From contig NZ_BCRO01000031.1 in assembly GCF_001552635.1 (NCBI RefSeq), positions 124,001-188,000 of the forward strand: 64,000 bases of DNA, in the 5' to 3' direction. Shown in pieces: positions 1 through 8,361 of the stretch (position 1 is its first letter; each line of letters opens with the position of its first letter). Both the position numbers and the translations under genes were made by a program. This stretch comes from Actinomadura hibisca NBRC 15177 (GTDB taxonomy: Bacteria; Actinomycetota; Actinomycetes; Streptosporangiales; Streptosporangiaceae). The notes beneath the pieces are model-generated. The model searched no databases, had not been told where the DNA came from, and worked only from the letters and a program-made list of their open reading frames with translations.

Positions 1-429
1 ATGCGCCTGCGCAGCAGGGCCGCGGCCGCCGCCGTGGCCTTCTCCACCGTCCTGATCGCCAGCCCCGCCCTCACGGCCGCCCCGGCGAACGCCGTCGGGC
101 CCTGCGGGTCCGGTTACAACCGGGTGGGCGTCTACGCCATCCCCGCCTCAGGGCCCCGGCTCGCGACCCTGGAGGTCTACTGGAACGCCACCGAGCGGAA
201 GAACTGCGCCCTCACCTACAACAGCTACAACCCTGGCGTCTCCACCTACACGCGGGTCAGCATCAGCCGCTACCTGGCCGACTGGACCGGCTACAACCGC
301 GGCTTCTTCTCGTACTACGCGGGCCCAGCCTACGTCTACGCCCCCAGCGGCTGCATCAACGTCAGGGGCGGCATCACCGGCCCCAACGGCTACGTGGAGC
401 GCGTCCTCCAGCAGGTCCACTGCGGCTGA
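1..429 (+). CDS. small secreted protein, function unknown
   Basis: Encodes 142 aa. Residues 1-31 form a Sec signal peptide: a basic n-region (MRLRSR), an alanine-rich hydrophobic core and an AxA-type cleavage site (APANA). The predicted mature part of about 111 aa is rich in Tyr, Asn and Gly and has four cysteines (near GPC, KNC, SGC and the C-terminal HCG), which could form two disulfides. I recognise no domain. The first base of the window is the A of the ATG, so the upstream ribosome-binding site cannot be seen, but the signal peptide fits this start. Exported function is unknown. Confidence 0.75.
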   Translation: MRLRSRAAAAAVAFSTVLIASPALTAAPANAVGPCGSGYNRVGVYAIPASGPRLATLEVYWNATERKNCALTYNSYNPGVSTYTRVSISRYLADWTGYNRGFFSYYAGPAYVYAPSGCINVRGGITGPNGYVERVLQQVHCG

Positions 430-513
430 CCTTCCGCCGCCATGCACGCGGACGCCCCGCGCACCCGGCCCGGCGGATTCCAGGGGTGGTCGCGGCACCG
501 GTGGCCGACCCGA

Positions 514-1011
514 TCATGAGTGGTCACAGGGCGGGTCCCAACGCGCTTGGAGATCGGCGCAGGCGATGAGAATCCTGGCATCGGTGAAGATCATTTCATG
601 GGTGCACCCCTGAGGATGCGGAAGGATCTCGTCCAGACGCAGGCTGTTCCAGTCCGAGAAGCTGAACGGTTTCCCATCGTCGGTCTCGATTTCGACCTCG
701 GTGACGCCCTGGTAGGAAAGGGTGAGACCTGCGCACTCATGGGCGTTGGCTCCCTCTAACCGCAGATCGAACGAGACCGGGACGGGGTCCGTCGGCGGAA
801 GCCCTCGCAGGTTGAGGTCCTTCACGCAACGTGGCGGGCGCATGGTGAAGGCATTGACGAGGTCATAGTGCCCGGGGGCAGAGGCGAAATCCCAGGCTCC
901 GGGTGGAAGGGCGGAACGGAGATTGGGGAGCTCGGCCAGGTAGGCCCTGGGGTCGTGGGCGAACTCCAGGTCGTCGCCCTCTCCCCGCCATTCCGCCACC
1001 ACATATTTCAC
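514..1011 (-). CDS. hypothetical protein (165 aa)
   Basis: GTG start at 1011 with a weak purine-rich site (GAAAGAG) just upstream; the protein starts VKYVVAEWRGE and ends DPPCDHS. It is acidic and mixed alpha/beta in appearance, has no signal peptide or membrane segment, and has Cys in the second half. An open frame continues upstream but loses protein-like composition and runs antisense to a LuxR remnant, so the shorter start was chosen. I recognise no family. Its neighbour on the upstream side is a gene fragment, so this locus may be rearranged. Confidence 0.5.
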   Translation of the reverse strand: MKYVVAEWRGEGDDLEFAHDPRAYLAELPNLRSALPPGAWDFASAPGHYDLVNAFTMRPPRCVKDLNLRGLPPTDPVPVSFDLRLEGANAHECAGLTLSYQGVTEVEIETDDGKPFSFSDWNSLRLDEILPHPQGCTHEMIFTDARILIACADLQARWDPPCDHS

Positions 1012-1119
1012 ACTGAGCTCTTTCCGCGTGCTGTCTGAGCTTGGCCCCGCAACTGAGTACTGATCATCGCCTGGGTACCGTACCTTCCACTTCGGGTAGA
1101 ACGTCGCTCTCAGCGGCGC

Positions 1120-1275
1120 ACCCCCTTGGCGAGGCGCACACCTGGTTCCACCAACCAGGAGATCGCGACCGAGCTGTTCCTCAGCGCCAGCACCGTGGAG
1201 TACCACCTGCGGAAGGTCTACCGGAAACTGGACATCACCTCGCGCCGGCGACTGCGGTCGGTCCTGCCGCCCTGA
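1120..1275 (+). pseudogene. C-terminal remnant of a LuxR/NarL-type regulator
   Basis: The frame beginning near 1120 and stopping at TGA 1273-1275 encodes a textbook LuxR helix-turn-helix end: [20 protein letters not shown] followed by [15 protein letters not shown]. This is the second half of the GerE domain (recognition helix SASTVEYHL). The usual LTxRExQV helix before it is missing: the sequence before TNQEI does not match the family. No start codon or N-terminal receiver or ATPase part is present, so this is a decayed 3-prime end of a lost gene. Confidence 0.75.
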
Positions 1276-1387
1276 CGAACGGCGGCCTCGCCGGAATAGG
1301 GCATCATCCTCCAACGGGCGATGCGAACGCTGAGGAGGGGACCTGACTGCTGGAACGGCGGGCCGGGGGAGCGGGTGGGAGGTCGCG

Positions 1388-2107
1388 GTGCGGCTGCGGC
1401 CCGGTCGGCTCACCTTCGCCGGCCGCTTGGGATCGGCGCACGCCCACGCTCACGCCGCCGTCCAGGTGCTGGTGGTTTCGGCGGGGGAGGTGCTGCTCAC
1501 CGACGCCCACGACGAGACGCGCGCAGTTCGTGCGGCGGTGATCGGAGCCGGTGCCCGGCACACCCTGCACGCGCCTGACGCCGAAGGCGTGATGGTCTAT
1601 CTCGACCCGGCAGGCCGGGACGCCCGCGCGCTCGCCGCCAGCCTGGACCGATCGGACACGGTGGCGTCGTGGGTGACGGCCGCGCAGCCGGTCGAGGATC
1701 TGCTAGCCGGGCGCACACCCAGCGTCGCCGCCGGGGACCAGGCCGTCGAGACGCTGGCCGGACTGCCCGAGCCGCCGCGTCCGGCCAGCGCTGCGGTGGT
1801 CCGGGCGTTGGAGCTGCTGCCCGAGCTGACCGGCGGGCCGATCCGGCTGGACCAGGTCGCCGCCGCCGTCGGGTTGTCGCCCAGCCGCCTGCGGCACCTG
1901 TTCGTCCAGCAGGCCGGGCTGCCGTTCAGCGCCTGCGTGCGGTGGGCGCGCCTGCACGCCGCCATGGACGTGGTGCGCGCCGGTGGCTCGCTCACCGAAG
2001 CCGCGCACACCGCCGGGTTCTCCGACAGCGCGCATCTGACGCGTGTCTGCCACGCGATGCTCGGCCTGGCCCCCTCCACCGCACTGCGCCACCTGCACTG
2101 GCAGTAG
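1388..2107 (+). CDS. AraC-family transcriptional regulator
   Basis: Encodes 239 aa from a GTG with a GGGAGG site 5 bases upstream. The first ~110 residues look like a small cupin sensor (HAHAHAAVQVLVVSAGEV). The last ~95 carry the double helix-turn-helix of AraC proteins: IRLDQVAAAVGLSPSRLRHL for the first and SLTEAAHTAGFSDSAHLTRV for the second, with the conserved GFSDSAHLTR signature. It lies 59 bp upstream of the sterol-desaturase-like gene on the same strand, so that gene is its most likely target or co-transcribed partner (inference). Confidence 0.85.
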   Translation: MRLRPGRLTFAGRLGSAHAHAHAAVQVLVVSAGEVLLTDAHDETRAVRAAVIGAGARHTLHAPDAEGVMVYLDPAGRDARALAASLDRSDTVASWVTAAQPVEDLLAGRTPSVAAGDQAVETLAGLPEPPRPASAAVVRALELLPELTGGPIRLDQVAAAVGLSPSRLRHLFVQQAGLPFSACVRWARLHAAMDVVRAGGSLTEAAHTAGFSDSAHLTRVCHAMLGLAPSTALRHLHWQ

Positions 2108-2166
2108 CGGCAGGTCAGCCCTTTCGTCCAAGCCCGTTCGGGTGGTCGGCGGCGAGGCTGGTGCAC

Positions 2167-3021
2167 ATGATCCAGAACCTCGTCCGGTACGCCTACGTGC
2201 CGTTCATGCTGCTGGGCGTCAACGGCGCCGCCATGGCCCTCATCACCTCCGGCACCGCCGACGGCTGGGGCAAGGCGTGGCTGCTGGGCCTGCTGGCGAC
2301 GGCGGTGGCCTGCTCGTTCGCCGCCGAACGTGTGCTGCCCTACCACGACCCGTGGAACACCCCCTTGGACGACGGCCGCCGCGACACCGCGCACGCCGTC
2401 GTCAACGAGACCCTCACCCTGGGCAGCGTGGCCGCGCTGCCGCTGCTGGCCGCCTTGATCCCCGGCGACGGCGTGTGGCCGACCGGCTGGCCGTTCGCCG
2501 TGCAGGTGCTGATCGCGATCCTGGTCGCCGACGCCGGGATCACCCTGGTGCACTACGCCAGCCACAAGATCGGCTGGTTGTGGCGGCTGCACGCCGTCCA
2601 CCACAGCGTCAAGCGCTGCTACGGCTTCAACGGGCTGATGAAACACCCGGTGCACCAGAGCCTGGAGACCGCCGCGGGCGTCACCCCGCTGCTACTGGTG
2701 GGCCTGCCCCTGAACGTGGCCACGGCGCTGGCCCTGGCGGTGGCGGTGCAGCTGCTGCTCCAGCACTCCAACGTCGACTACCGCGTAGGCCCGCTCAAGT
2801 ACGTGCTGGCGCTCAACGAAGGACACCGCTTCCACCACCTCAAATGGGCCGGGATCGGCGACGTCAACTTCGGCCTGTTCACCCTGGTCTGGGACCACGC
2901 CCTGCGCACCTACTCCTACGACCCCGCCCGCCGCTTCACCTCCGACGACCTGGGCATGGCCGCCAAACCGCAGTACCCCACCACCTACCTGGCCCAACTC
3001 ACCGAACCCTTCCGCCGATGA
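2167..3021 (+). CDS. sterol desaturase / fatty-acid hydroxylase family membrane protein
   Basis: Encodes 284 aa. Several hydrophobic segments (starting YAYVPFMLLGVNGAAMALI) surround the eight-histidine di-iron ligand set of the fatty acid hydroxylase superfamily: HYASH, HAVHH, HSNVDYR and HRFHH. Such integral membrane enzymes hydroxylate or desaturate sterol, carotenoid or lipid chains using O2. The substrate cannot be read from the sequence. ATG 2167 was chosen; a GTG lies two codons upstream at 2161. A GGCGAGG motif precedes it. It follows the AraC regulator on the same strand. Confidence 0.88.
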   Translation: MIQNLVRYAYVPFMLLGVNGAAMALITSGTADGWGKAWLLGLLATAVACSFAAERVLPYHDPWNTPLDDGRRDTAHAVVNETLTLGSVAALPLLAALIPGDGVWPTGWPFAVQVLIAILVADAGITLVHYASHKIGWLWRLHAVHHSVKRCYGFNGLMKHPVHQSLETAAGVTPLLLVGLPLNVATALALAVAVQLLLQHSNVDYRVGPLKYVLALNEGHRFHHLKWAGIGDVNFGLFTLVWDHALRTYSYDPARRFTSDDLGMAAKPQYPTTYLAQLTEPFRR

Positions 3022-3055
3022 ACGGCGGACGAGGTCGTTCTGTGAGCGTCGTCTC

Positions 3056-3706
3056 TCAGCGCACGGCGGTGCCTGCGATCTGTGTTCGGACCGGGACGAA
3101 GCTGGAGCGGAACGGGAATTCGACGATCTCCACCGAGGCGAACCCGGCCGCGCGGATGGCGGCCGCGGTGTCCCGGTCGGTGTGGCAGCCCTCGAACGCC
3201 CACCGCCACGGCCGCCGGACCAGCCGTTGGACGCGCCGCACGGCGCCCTGCGGCGCGGCGACGTGCTCGATGAACACGAACCGGCCGCCGGGCCGCAGGA
3301 TCCGGCGGATCTCCCGGAGCACCTGGGTTTGGTCGTGGACGGTGCACAACACCCAGGTGCACATCACCGTGTCCACGCTCGCGTCGTCCAGGTCGATCGC
3401 CTCGCCCGGGACCGGATGGACGGTCAGGTCGATGCCGTGGGCGGCGGCCGTGCGCTCCAACCGCCGGTGGAAGTACGGGTTGGGCTCGATGGCGTGCACG
3501 GTCGTCCGCGGCGGCAGGTAGCGGAGGTTCGGGCCGTTGCCGGCGCCGATCTCGGCGACGACGCCGCCGGTCCGCGGGAAGATCTTCTGCTTGTGGACGG
3601 CGAGCCGCTGGTCGGTGTAGGCGGCCGTGAGCGCGAAGAACGCCGAGTTCAGGCGGCCGCGTACGGGGTTCGGGGTCGGTGCGGGCAACGTGCTGGTGTC
3701 GGACAT
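3056..3706 (-). CDS. class I SAM-dependent methyltransferase
   Basis: Encodes 216 aa, the normal size for a Methyltransf_11 protein. Motif I is VVAEIGAGNGPNLRYL, followed by the acidic ribose-binding residue in VHAIEPNPYF, motif II/III in DTVMCTWVLCTVHD, and LRPGGRFVFIEHV. The TWVLCTV and EHV pattern resembles small UbiE/phosphatidylethanolamine-type methyltransferases, but the acceptor is unknown. Start ATG 3706 has a GAGGAG site 7 bases upstream. It converges with the sterol-desaturase-like gene, 34 bp away. Confidence 0.88.
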   Translation of the reverse strand: MSDTSTLPAPTPNPVRGRLNSAFFALTAAYTDQRLAVHKQKIFPRTGGVVAEIGAGNGPNLRYLPPRTTVHAIEPNPYFHRRLERTAAAHGIDLTVHPVPGEAIDLDDASVDTVMCTWVLCTVHDQTQVLREIRRILRPGGRFVFIEHVAAPQGAVRRVQRLVRRPWRWAFEGCHTDRDTAAAIRAAGFASVEIVEFPFRSSFVPVRTQIAGTAVR

Positions 3707-3850
3707 GTGCGGCTCCTCGACGTCGGTCGGATCGGGGCGGTTTCCGGTGCGCCTCAGGGCACGTGGAACCCCCGCTGATCCGCAGTCTCGACGGCGCGCG
3801 GCGTCCTGTCAGGCGGGGAAATACGCCAGGCTCTACCTGAATCCGCTACC

Positions 3851-4888
3851 TCAACGGTCGCGCCGGGCCCACCAGGCGGCGATCTGGGTGCGGGAGTTGA
3901 CGTCGAGCCGTTGGCGGATTCGCTCGACGTGCCCCTCGGCGGAGCGTTCCTTGATGCCGAGGCGCCGGCCGATCTGGCGGTTGCTCAGCCCGTCCGCGAC
4001 CAGGGCCGCGACCTGGAGCTGCCGGGGAGTGAGCATCTCGTCCGTGGACGGCGGGCTTGCGGGCTCGCCCAGGTACTCCAGGATGGCGCGGACCAGCGGG
4101 GCGGAGTCCCCGGCCCAGGCGAAGTGGCTGCGGCCGGGGAGCGTCATCAGTTGCGCGCCGGGAATCCGCGCGGCCAGGTCACGTCCGAGCCGGTACGGGA
4201 TGGCCCGGTCGTCGCGGCGGTGCAGCACCAGCGTCGGCGTGACGACCCTGTCTAGCTCGTCCTCCACGCACGCTTCGTAGCACTGTTCCAGCAGTTCGCA
4301 GGCGAACTCCGCCGTGGCCGTGCCCCGTTGCGCCCGCGCGAAATGCGCCTTGGCGGCGGCGTCGGCGTCGGCCATGAAGATGTCGGCCAGCACGTCCGAG
4401 CCCAGCCCCCAGTGCGCGCGCACCATGCCGAGCACGGCCGCCCGGACCTCCGGGGAGGCGACCTGGCGGCCGTCGGCGTAGCCACCGTAGACGATCAGGC
4501 GTCCGACGCGCTCCGGACGCCGTACGGCGAAGGCCAGCGACGCCGCCGCGGCCGTCGAGATGCCCAGCAGGTCGAAACGCTCCTGCCGCAGATGGTCGGC
4601 GACGGTTTCCAGCACCTGCACATTGGTGTCGAGCGTCTGACGGCCGGGCCACGGATCCGACAACCCGCAGCCGGGCTTGTCGTACAGCACCACCGTCCGG
4701 CGCGTGGCCAGGGGGACGAAGAACGCGCGGGCGGCCGGGTCCTGCCACAACAGCTCCAGATGGCTGATCCAGGCAGGAGGAACGATCAGCGGCGGCCCGG
4801 TGCCGACCGTGCCGTACGCGATCCGCACCCCGCCCTCGGCGGCGCAGAAACGGATCTCCAAGCGCGGCTCGTGCCCGCCGTCCACCAC
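3851..4888 (-). CDS. alpha/beta hydrolase fused to a LuxR-type DNA-binding domain
   Basis: Encodes 345 aa. Residues ~10-275 are an alpha/beta hydrolase domain: oxyanion region IVPPAW, nucleophile elbow GISTA (Ser111), acid in HRRDD (226-227), and His255 in GRSHFAW. Residues ~284-342 are a GerE/LuxR helix-turn-helix (LTPRQLQVAALVADGLSNRQ, then IKERSAEGHVERI). This fusion type is known among actinobacterial regulators, in which the hydrolase part may sense or process a small molecule. The elbow lacks the second Gly of GxSxG, so catalysis is uncertain. GTG start at 4888 has only a weak ribosome-binding site. The C-terminal domain implies DNA binding; the target is unknown. Confidence 0.85.
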   Translation of the reverse strand: MVDGGHEPRLEIRFCAAEGGVRIAYGTVGTGPPLIVPPAWISHLELLWQDPAARAFFVPLATRRTVVLYDKPGCGLSDPWPGRQTLDTNVQVLETVADHLRQERFDLLGISTAAAASLAFAVRRPERVGRLIVYGGYADGRQVASPEVRAAVLGMVRAHWGLGSDVLADIFMADADAAAKAHFARAQRGTATAEFACELLEQCYEACVEDELDRVVTPTLVLHRRDDRAIPYRLGRDLAARIPGAQLMTLPGRSHFAWAGDSAPLVRAILEYLGEPASPPSTDEMLTPRQLQVAALVADGLSNRQIGRRLGIKERSAEGHVERIRQRLDVNSRTQIAAWWARRDR

Positions 4889-5049
4889 TCAGGCCCCCAC
4901 ACCGTCCTCGGAACCGGCCGGGGCGAGCTTCCACGGCCGGTCCCACCAACGTCGCACATCACCATGCCCGGCCACCACATGTCGTGCTCCACGCTCATGG
5001 AGCCTCGCCATCGGGGGAAGCTGTCCGAACGTGTCCGACGAGGCCGGGG

Positions 5050-6474
5050 CTACTTCGCCGCGGCCCGGCGCTGGGCGGCGGCGAGCACCAGGGCGGCCGC
5101 GCAGGCCAGCAGCGATGCCGCGATCACCGCCGCCCAGCCGCGCCGGAAGCCGTCCAGCACGGCCTGCGGTCCGTGCGGGGTGCCGATCAGGCTGACGGTC
5201 AGCGCCACGCCCACCACCGCGCCGATCTGCCGGGCCATCGTGGTGATCGCCGAGCCGGTGGCGAAGCGCGTGGGCGGCAGCGCCGCGGCGGCGGACCCGA
5301 CGAGGGTGGGCAGCGTCAGCCCCACGCCCAGGCCGGTGAGCAACAACCCGGGCAGCAGTTCGGCGGCGTAGCCGGGCTGGACGCCGATGGCGACGGCCCA
5401 CCAGCCGATGCCCGCGGCGAACAGCAGCGTGCCGAGCGCGGCCAGCCGTCCGGGGCCGAGCCTGCGCACCAGTGCGGCGCTGCCCAGCGCGACCGGCGGC
5501 ACCAGCAGCGGTCCGGGGGCGATGGCGAGGCCGGTGCGCAGCGCCGAGTACTCCCAGACCTGCTGGCACCACAGGACCGAGGTCAGCAACATGCCGGCGA
5601 AGGCGAGGGTGAACAGCAGGGCCGCGGTGTTGGCGGCGGCGAAGCTGGGCACCCGCAGCAGCGGCAGTTCGACGATGGGGGCGGGGTGACGCGCCGAGCG
5701 GCGCAGGAACCAGCCGGTCAGCACGGCGGCCGCGAGCAGGCCGCCCAGGACCTGGGGCGAGCCCCAGCCCCAGTCGTCGCCCTTGACCAGGGACAGGGCG
5801 AGGGCGGCGATGGCGACGGTGAGCAGCCCCGCGCCGAGCAGGTCCGGCAAGGGGCCGTCCTCCTTGCCGCGAACCTTGGGCAGCACGCGGGCCCCCACGA
5901 CGATGGCCGCGATGCCGATCGGGACGTTGACGATGAACACCCAGCGCCAGTCGGCCTCGACCAGCAGCCCGCCGAGGACCGGTCCGAGCCCGGCGGCGAT
6001 CCCGCCGATCGAGGCCCAGGCCCGGATGGCGCCGGGGCGCTCGGCCGGGGGAGTGGCGTTCAGCAGCAGCGCCAGCGAGGTCGGCATCAGCGCGGCCGCG
6101 CCCGCCGCCTGGAGCACCCGGGCGGCGTCGAGCCAGCCGACGACCGGGGCGAGCGCGCAGAGCGCGGAGGCGGCGGTGAAGACGGCCAGTCCGGCGAGGA
6201 ACACCCGCCGGTGGCCGATGCGGTCCGCCAGCCGTCCGGCGGGGACCAGCAGCGCGGCGAAGACGATGGCGTAACCGTTCAGCACCCAGGACAGGGTGCT
6301 CAGGCTGCTGCCGTGGAAGTGCTGCTGCATCGCCGGGAGGGCGACGTTGACGATGAACAGGTCGAGGTTCGAGACGAAGACCGCGGTGGCGACCACCAGG
6401 AACGCGGCCCGGCGATGGGGCCGGTCCTGGCCGGTCGGCTCGGTCACTGGGTTTGATATTCCAACTCTCTCCAT
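5050..6474 (-). CDS. MFS multidrug efflux transporter, DHA2 (EmrB/QacA) type
   Basis: Encodes 474 aa with about 14 predicted membrane segments. DHA2 signatures are visible: FIVNVALPAM in TM1, LVPAGRLADRIGHRR (motif A) and GLGPVLGGLLV (motif C). It should export hydrophobic drugs or metabolites driven by the proton gradient; the substrate is unknown. It is divergent from the HxlR regulator 59 bp away. The ATG at 6474 has no clear ribosome-binding site; a promoter-like TTGCGT-18-TAGCGT set lies just upstream on this strand, so the transcript may have almost no leader. Confidence 0.9.
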   Translation of the reverse strand: MERVGISNPVTEPTGQDRPHRRAAFLVVATAVFVSNLDLFIVNVALPAMQQHFHGSSLSTLSWVLNGYAIVFAALLVPAGRLADRIGHRRVFLAGLAVFTAASALCALAPVVGWLDAARVLQAAGAAALMPTSLALLLNATPPAERPGAIRAWASIGGIAAGLGPVLGGLLVEADWRWVFIVNVPIGIAAIVVGARVLPKVRGKEDGPLPDLLGAGLLTVAIAALALSLVKGDDWGWGSPQVLGGLLAAAVLTGWFLRRSARHPAPIVELPLLRVPSFAAANTAALLFTLAFAGMLLTSVLWCQQVWEYSALRTGLAIAPGPLLVPPVALGSAALVRRLGPGRLAALGTLLFAAGIGWWAVAIGVQPGYAAELLPGLLLTGLGVGLTLPTLVGSAAAALPPTRFATGSAITTMARQIGAVVGVALTVSLIGTPHGPQAVLDGFRRGWAAVIAASLLACAAALVLAAAQRRAAAK

Positions 6475-6519
6475 GGGGCGGAACGCTAGAGGTAGTGGGT
6501 TTGAAAACGCAACCCTTAT
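6455..6519. promoter_or_regulatory. candidate operators between exporter and HxlR gene
   Basis: The exporter/HxlR intergenic region has two related blocks sharing TTTGA: one at 6452-6465 (gtttgatattccaa) and one at 6498-6515 (a GGGTT...AACCC inverted repeat with a 9-base centre). Both flank the exporter start. HxlR proteins bind dyads of this size as dimers. Assignment as HxlR operators is inference. Confidence 0.4.
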
Positions 6520-6533
6520 GGCAGGCTGGTGGC

Positions 6534-7085
6534 GTGACCCCGCACACCGATGCCCGGCCCGTGGCCACCGTGCTGCCGGGCCGTCCCTGCTCCATCGCGG
6601 CCGCGCTGCACGTCCTCGGCGAGAAGTGGGCGCTGCTCGCGGTGCGCGAGCTCTTCTACGGCAACCACCGGTTCGACCGGATCGTCCGCAACACCGGTGC
6701 CCCGCGCGACCGGCTCACCGCCCGGCTGCGCGGCCTGGAGGAGGCGGGAGTGGTCGAACGCCGCGCCTACAACGAGCGCCCGCCGCGCTACGAGTACCAC
6801 CTCACCGAGGCCGGCCGGGACCTCGCCCCGCTCATCCAGGCGCTGCTCGTCTGGGGCGACCGCTGGTTGTCGCCCCAGACGCCGGTGGTGCTGCGGCACC
6901 AGGCGGACCACCCGTTGGACGCTGCCTGGACCTGCCGCACCTGCGGGACGGAGGTGCGCGGGCCGGACGTCGAGCTGGAGATCCGTTCCCCGGGCTGGGA
7001 CCGTCAGGGCCCTACCGTCCCCGGCCGGGACGGAGCCGATCATCTCGACGGTGGCGAAGGAAGGTGCCCGCACGGAAAAAGGTGA
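6534..7085 (+). CDS. HxlR-family transcriptional regulator
   Basis: Encodes 183 aa from GTG 6534. The winged-helix domain spans ~15-110: CSIAAALHVLGEKWALLAVR, FDRIVRNTGAPRDRLTARLR and a wing ending YEYHLTEAGRDLAPLI, the typical HxlR pattern beginning with a Cys (Cys20) that in some members senses redox or electrophiles. The C-terminal tail has a CRTCG motif and continues ~45 residues beyond the HTH. It is divergent from the DHA2 exporter and likely represses it (inference). Its stop codon lies inside a strong terminator hairpin. Confidence 0.88.
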   Translation: MTPHTDARPVATVLPGRPCSIAAALHVLGEKWALLAVRELFYGNHRFDRIVRNTGAPRDRLTARLRGLEEAGVVERRAYNERPPRYEYHLTEAGRDLAPLIQALLVWGDRWLSPQTPVVLRHQADHPLDAAWTCRTCGTEVRGPDVELEIRSPGWDRQGPTVPGRDGADHLDGGEGRCPHGKR

Positions 7086-7117
7086 CGGCACCAGCCACGA
7101 TGGCTGGTGCCGTCACC
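7074..7117. terminator. bidirectional terminator between HxlR gene and glsB-like gene
   Basis: A perfect 17-bp stem (7081-7097 with 7101-7117) and a 3-base loop CGA. On the minus strand the stem is followed by a T run (complement of gaaaaa at 7074-7080), making it a classical intrinsic terminator for the minus-strand membrane-protein gene. It also covers the end of the HxlR gene. Confidence 0.85.
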
Positions 7118-7209
7118 TGAACCGTCAGCGTGTACAGCTTCGGGTCTCGGCGGTGATCCGGACGCTGCGGGCTCTCGCCGCGCGGCCCGGGATGCCGCCG
7201 GTGGCCGGG

Positions 7210-7494
7210 TCAGTGGTGACCGCGACCGGTGTGGCGGCGACGCTGGAAGGCGGCGACGGCGGCGACGCCGACGGCGGCCAGCGCGACCTGGAAGACCAGT
7301 TCGATCCAGTCGATGCCATCGGTGGTGGCGACGCCGACCTGCTGGGCGATCGCGGTGCCGATCAGGGCGGCGACGATGCCGACGCCGATCGTCAGCAGGA
7401 AGCCGATGGGCTGGCGGCCCGGCAGCACCAGCCGGCCGAGCGCACCGATGACGGCGCCGATGACGATCGCGATGAGAATTCCGGTGATGGTCAT
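7210..7494 (-). CDS. GlsB/YeaQ/YmgE-family stress-response membrane protein
   Basis: Encodes 94 aa with three hydrophobic segments: MTITGILIAIVIGAVIGALG, FLLTIGVGIVAALIGTAIA and a C-terminal LVFQVALAAVGVAAVAAF followed by a basic tail (RRRHTGRGHH). The GxxxG-rich first helix and the RLVLPGRQPIG loop match the transglycosylase-associated protein family, small inner-membrane proteins induced by general stress. Start ATG 7494 has an ideal AAGGAGGT site 6 bases upstream; longer in-frame starts have no such site. Exact function is unknown in the family. Confidence 0.9.
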   Translation of the reverse strand: MTITGILIAIVIGAVIGALGRLVLPGRQPIGFLLTIGVGIVAALIGTAIAQQVGVATTDGIDWIELVFQVALAAVGVAAVAAFQRRRHTGRGHH

Positions 7495-7854
7495 GCCTTG
7501 ACCTCCTTGAGAGGGTGAATCGCTGCGCCATCTATGCCCGATCTTTGGCATTCACACCTTCCTTGCCGCAACCTCTTGTCCGGACGGCGCGACGACTCCG
7601 TTCGGGACCAGCCGGAGATGCCCTCTCACCAGGCACGATCGTGCGGTCGCGGGCCGCGCGCACGTCGATCAAGTCGGTTTGCAACGGTCCGATAACGCCC
7701 GCGCTCGCGCCTTTCTCGGCGCGGGGGAGGGGCCTTCTGGATGGTCCGCCCTGTCGCTCCTAAAGGCCTGCACGGATAAGGAAGCACTCCCTGATACGGC
7801 GCAGAAGACCATGCCGGACAGGTGCGCCGACCTAGGGACACCGGCCCGTTCAGT
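7495..7854. other. intergenic stretch without supported gene
   Basis: This 360-base region carries the leader of the glsB-like gene (on the minus strand) and the 3-prime flank of the next minus-strand gene. No open frame with protein-like composition, no RNA gene and no clear repeat could be supported. Confidence 0.5.
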
Positions 7855-8172
7855 TCAGTGGGTTGTGCCGCCCGGGAATGGTCCGGTGCATTCCTCGCTG
7901 AACAGATGGACCAATACTCCGTCACCCTCCTCCGCCCGCCCTACGCGCATGGCGTCGGCGAACGCGGCAGAGAAGAAGGTGACATATCCGGTGAACTGGC
8001 CGGGGCTCGTCGCCACCTCGCCGGTCGAGACGCGCACGATCACCGGATGCCCCGGGATCGACGCGCCGAGCACGCGGAGCGCCTCCCGGGCGAAGGCGAC
8101 CCCGCGCCGCATCAGCAGGCGGATCCGCTCGTCCCCGTGCACGTGCCTTGCGTCAGGACTGACGATCGCCAT
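7855..8172 (-). CDS. hypothetical protein (105 aa)
   Basis: ATG at 8172 with a GGGAG site 11 bases upstream. The product begins MAIVSPDARHVHGDERIRLL, has a central VIVRVSTGEVATSPGQFTGY segment and ends in a short acidic region with one Cys. No signal peptide or membrane helix. The reading frame has protein-like composition, but I recognise no family. It lies back to back with a fragment of a sugar kinase, so it may be part of a disturbed locus. Confidence 0.45.
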   Translation of the reverse strand: MAIVSPDARHVHGDERIRLLMRRGVAFAREALRVLGASIPGHPVIVRVSTGEVATSPGQFTGYVTFFSAAFADAMRVGRAEEGDGVLVHLFSEECTGPFPGGTTH

Positions 8173-8206
8173 CCGTGCCGTTCTCCCGCTCACCGAAAGC
8201 CTATTT

Positions 8207-8359
8207 GTCCACCTGCCGCTGCTGGACGTCCCGGTCGCCGACAGCACCGGCGCAGGCGACGCGTTCACCGCCGCACTGATCGCCGGGCTCGCCCGCGGCG
8301 ACTCCGTCGCGGACGCCGCGCGCCTGGCCACTGCGGCCTCGGCCGCCACCGTCGGCTAC
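8207..8359 (+). pseudogene. PfkB/ribokinase-family C-terminal fragment
   Basis: About 50 codons encode the C-terminal signature of PfkB sugar kinases: LDVPVADSTGAGDAFTAALI, where DSTGAGDAF is the ATP/Mg site with the catalytic Asp. It continues AGLARGDSVADAARLATAAS as in intact kinases. Nothing of the N-terminal substrate domain is present, and the frame runs into the remains of an EamA transporter at 8356-8360. This is one side of a deletion or recombination junction. Confidence 0.75.
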
Positions 8360-8361
8360 CG

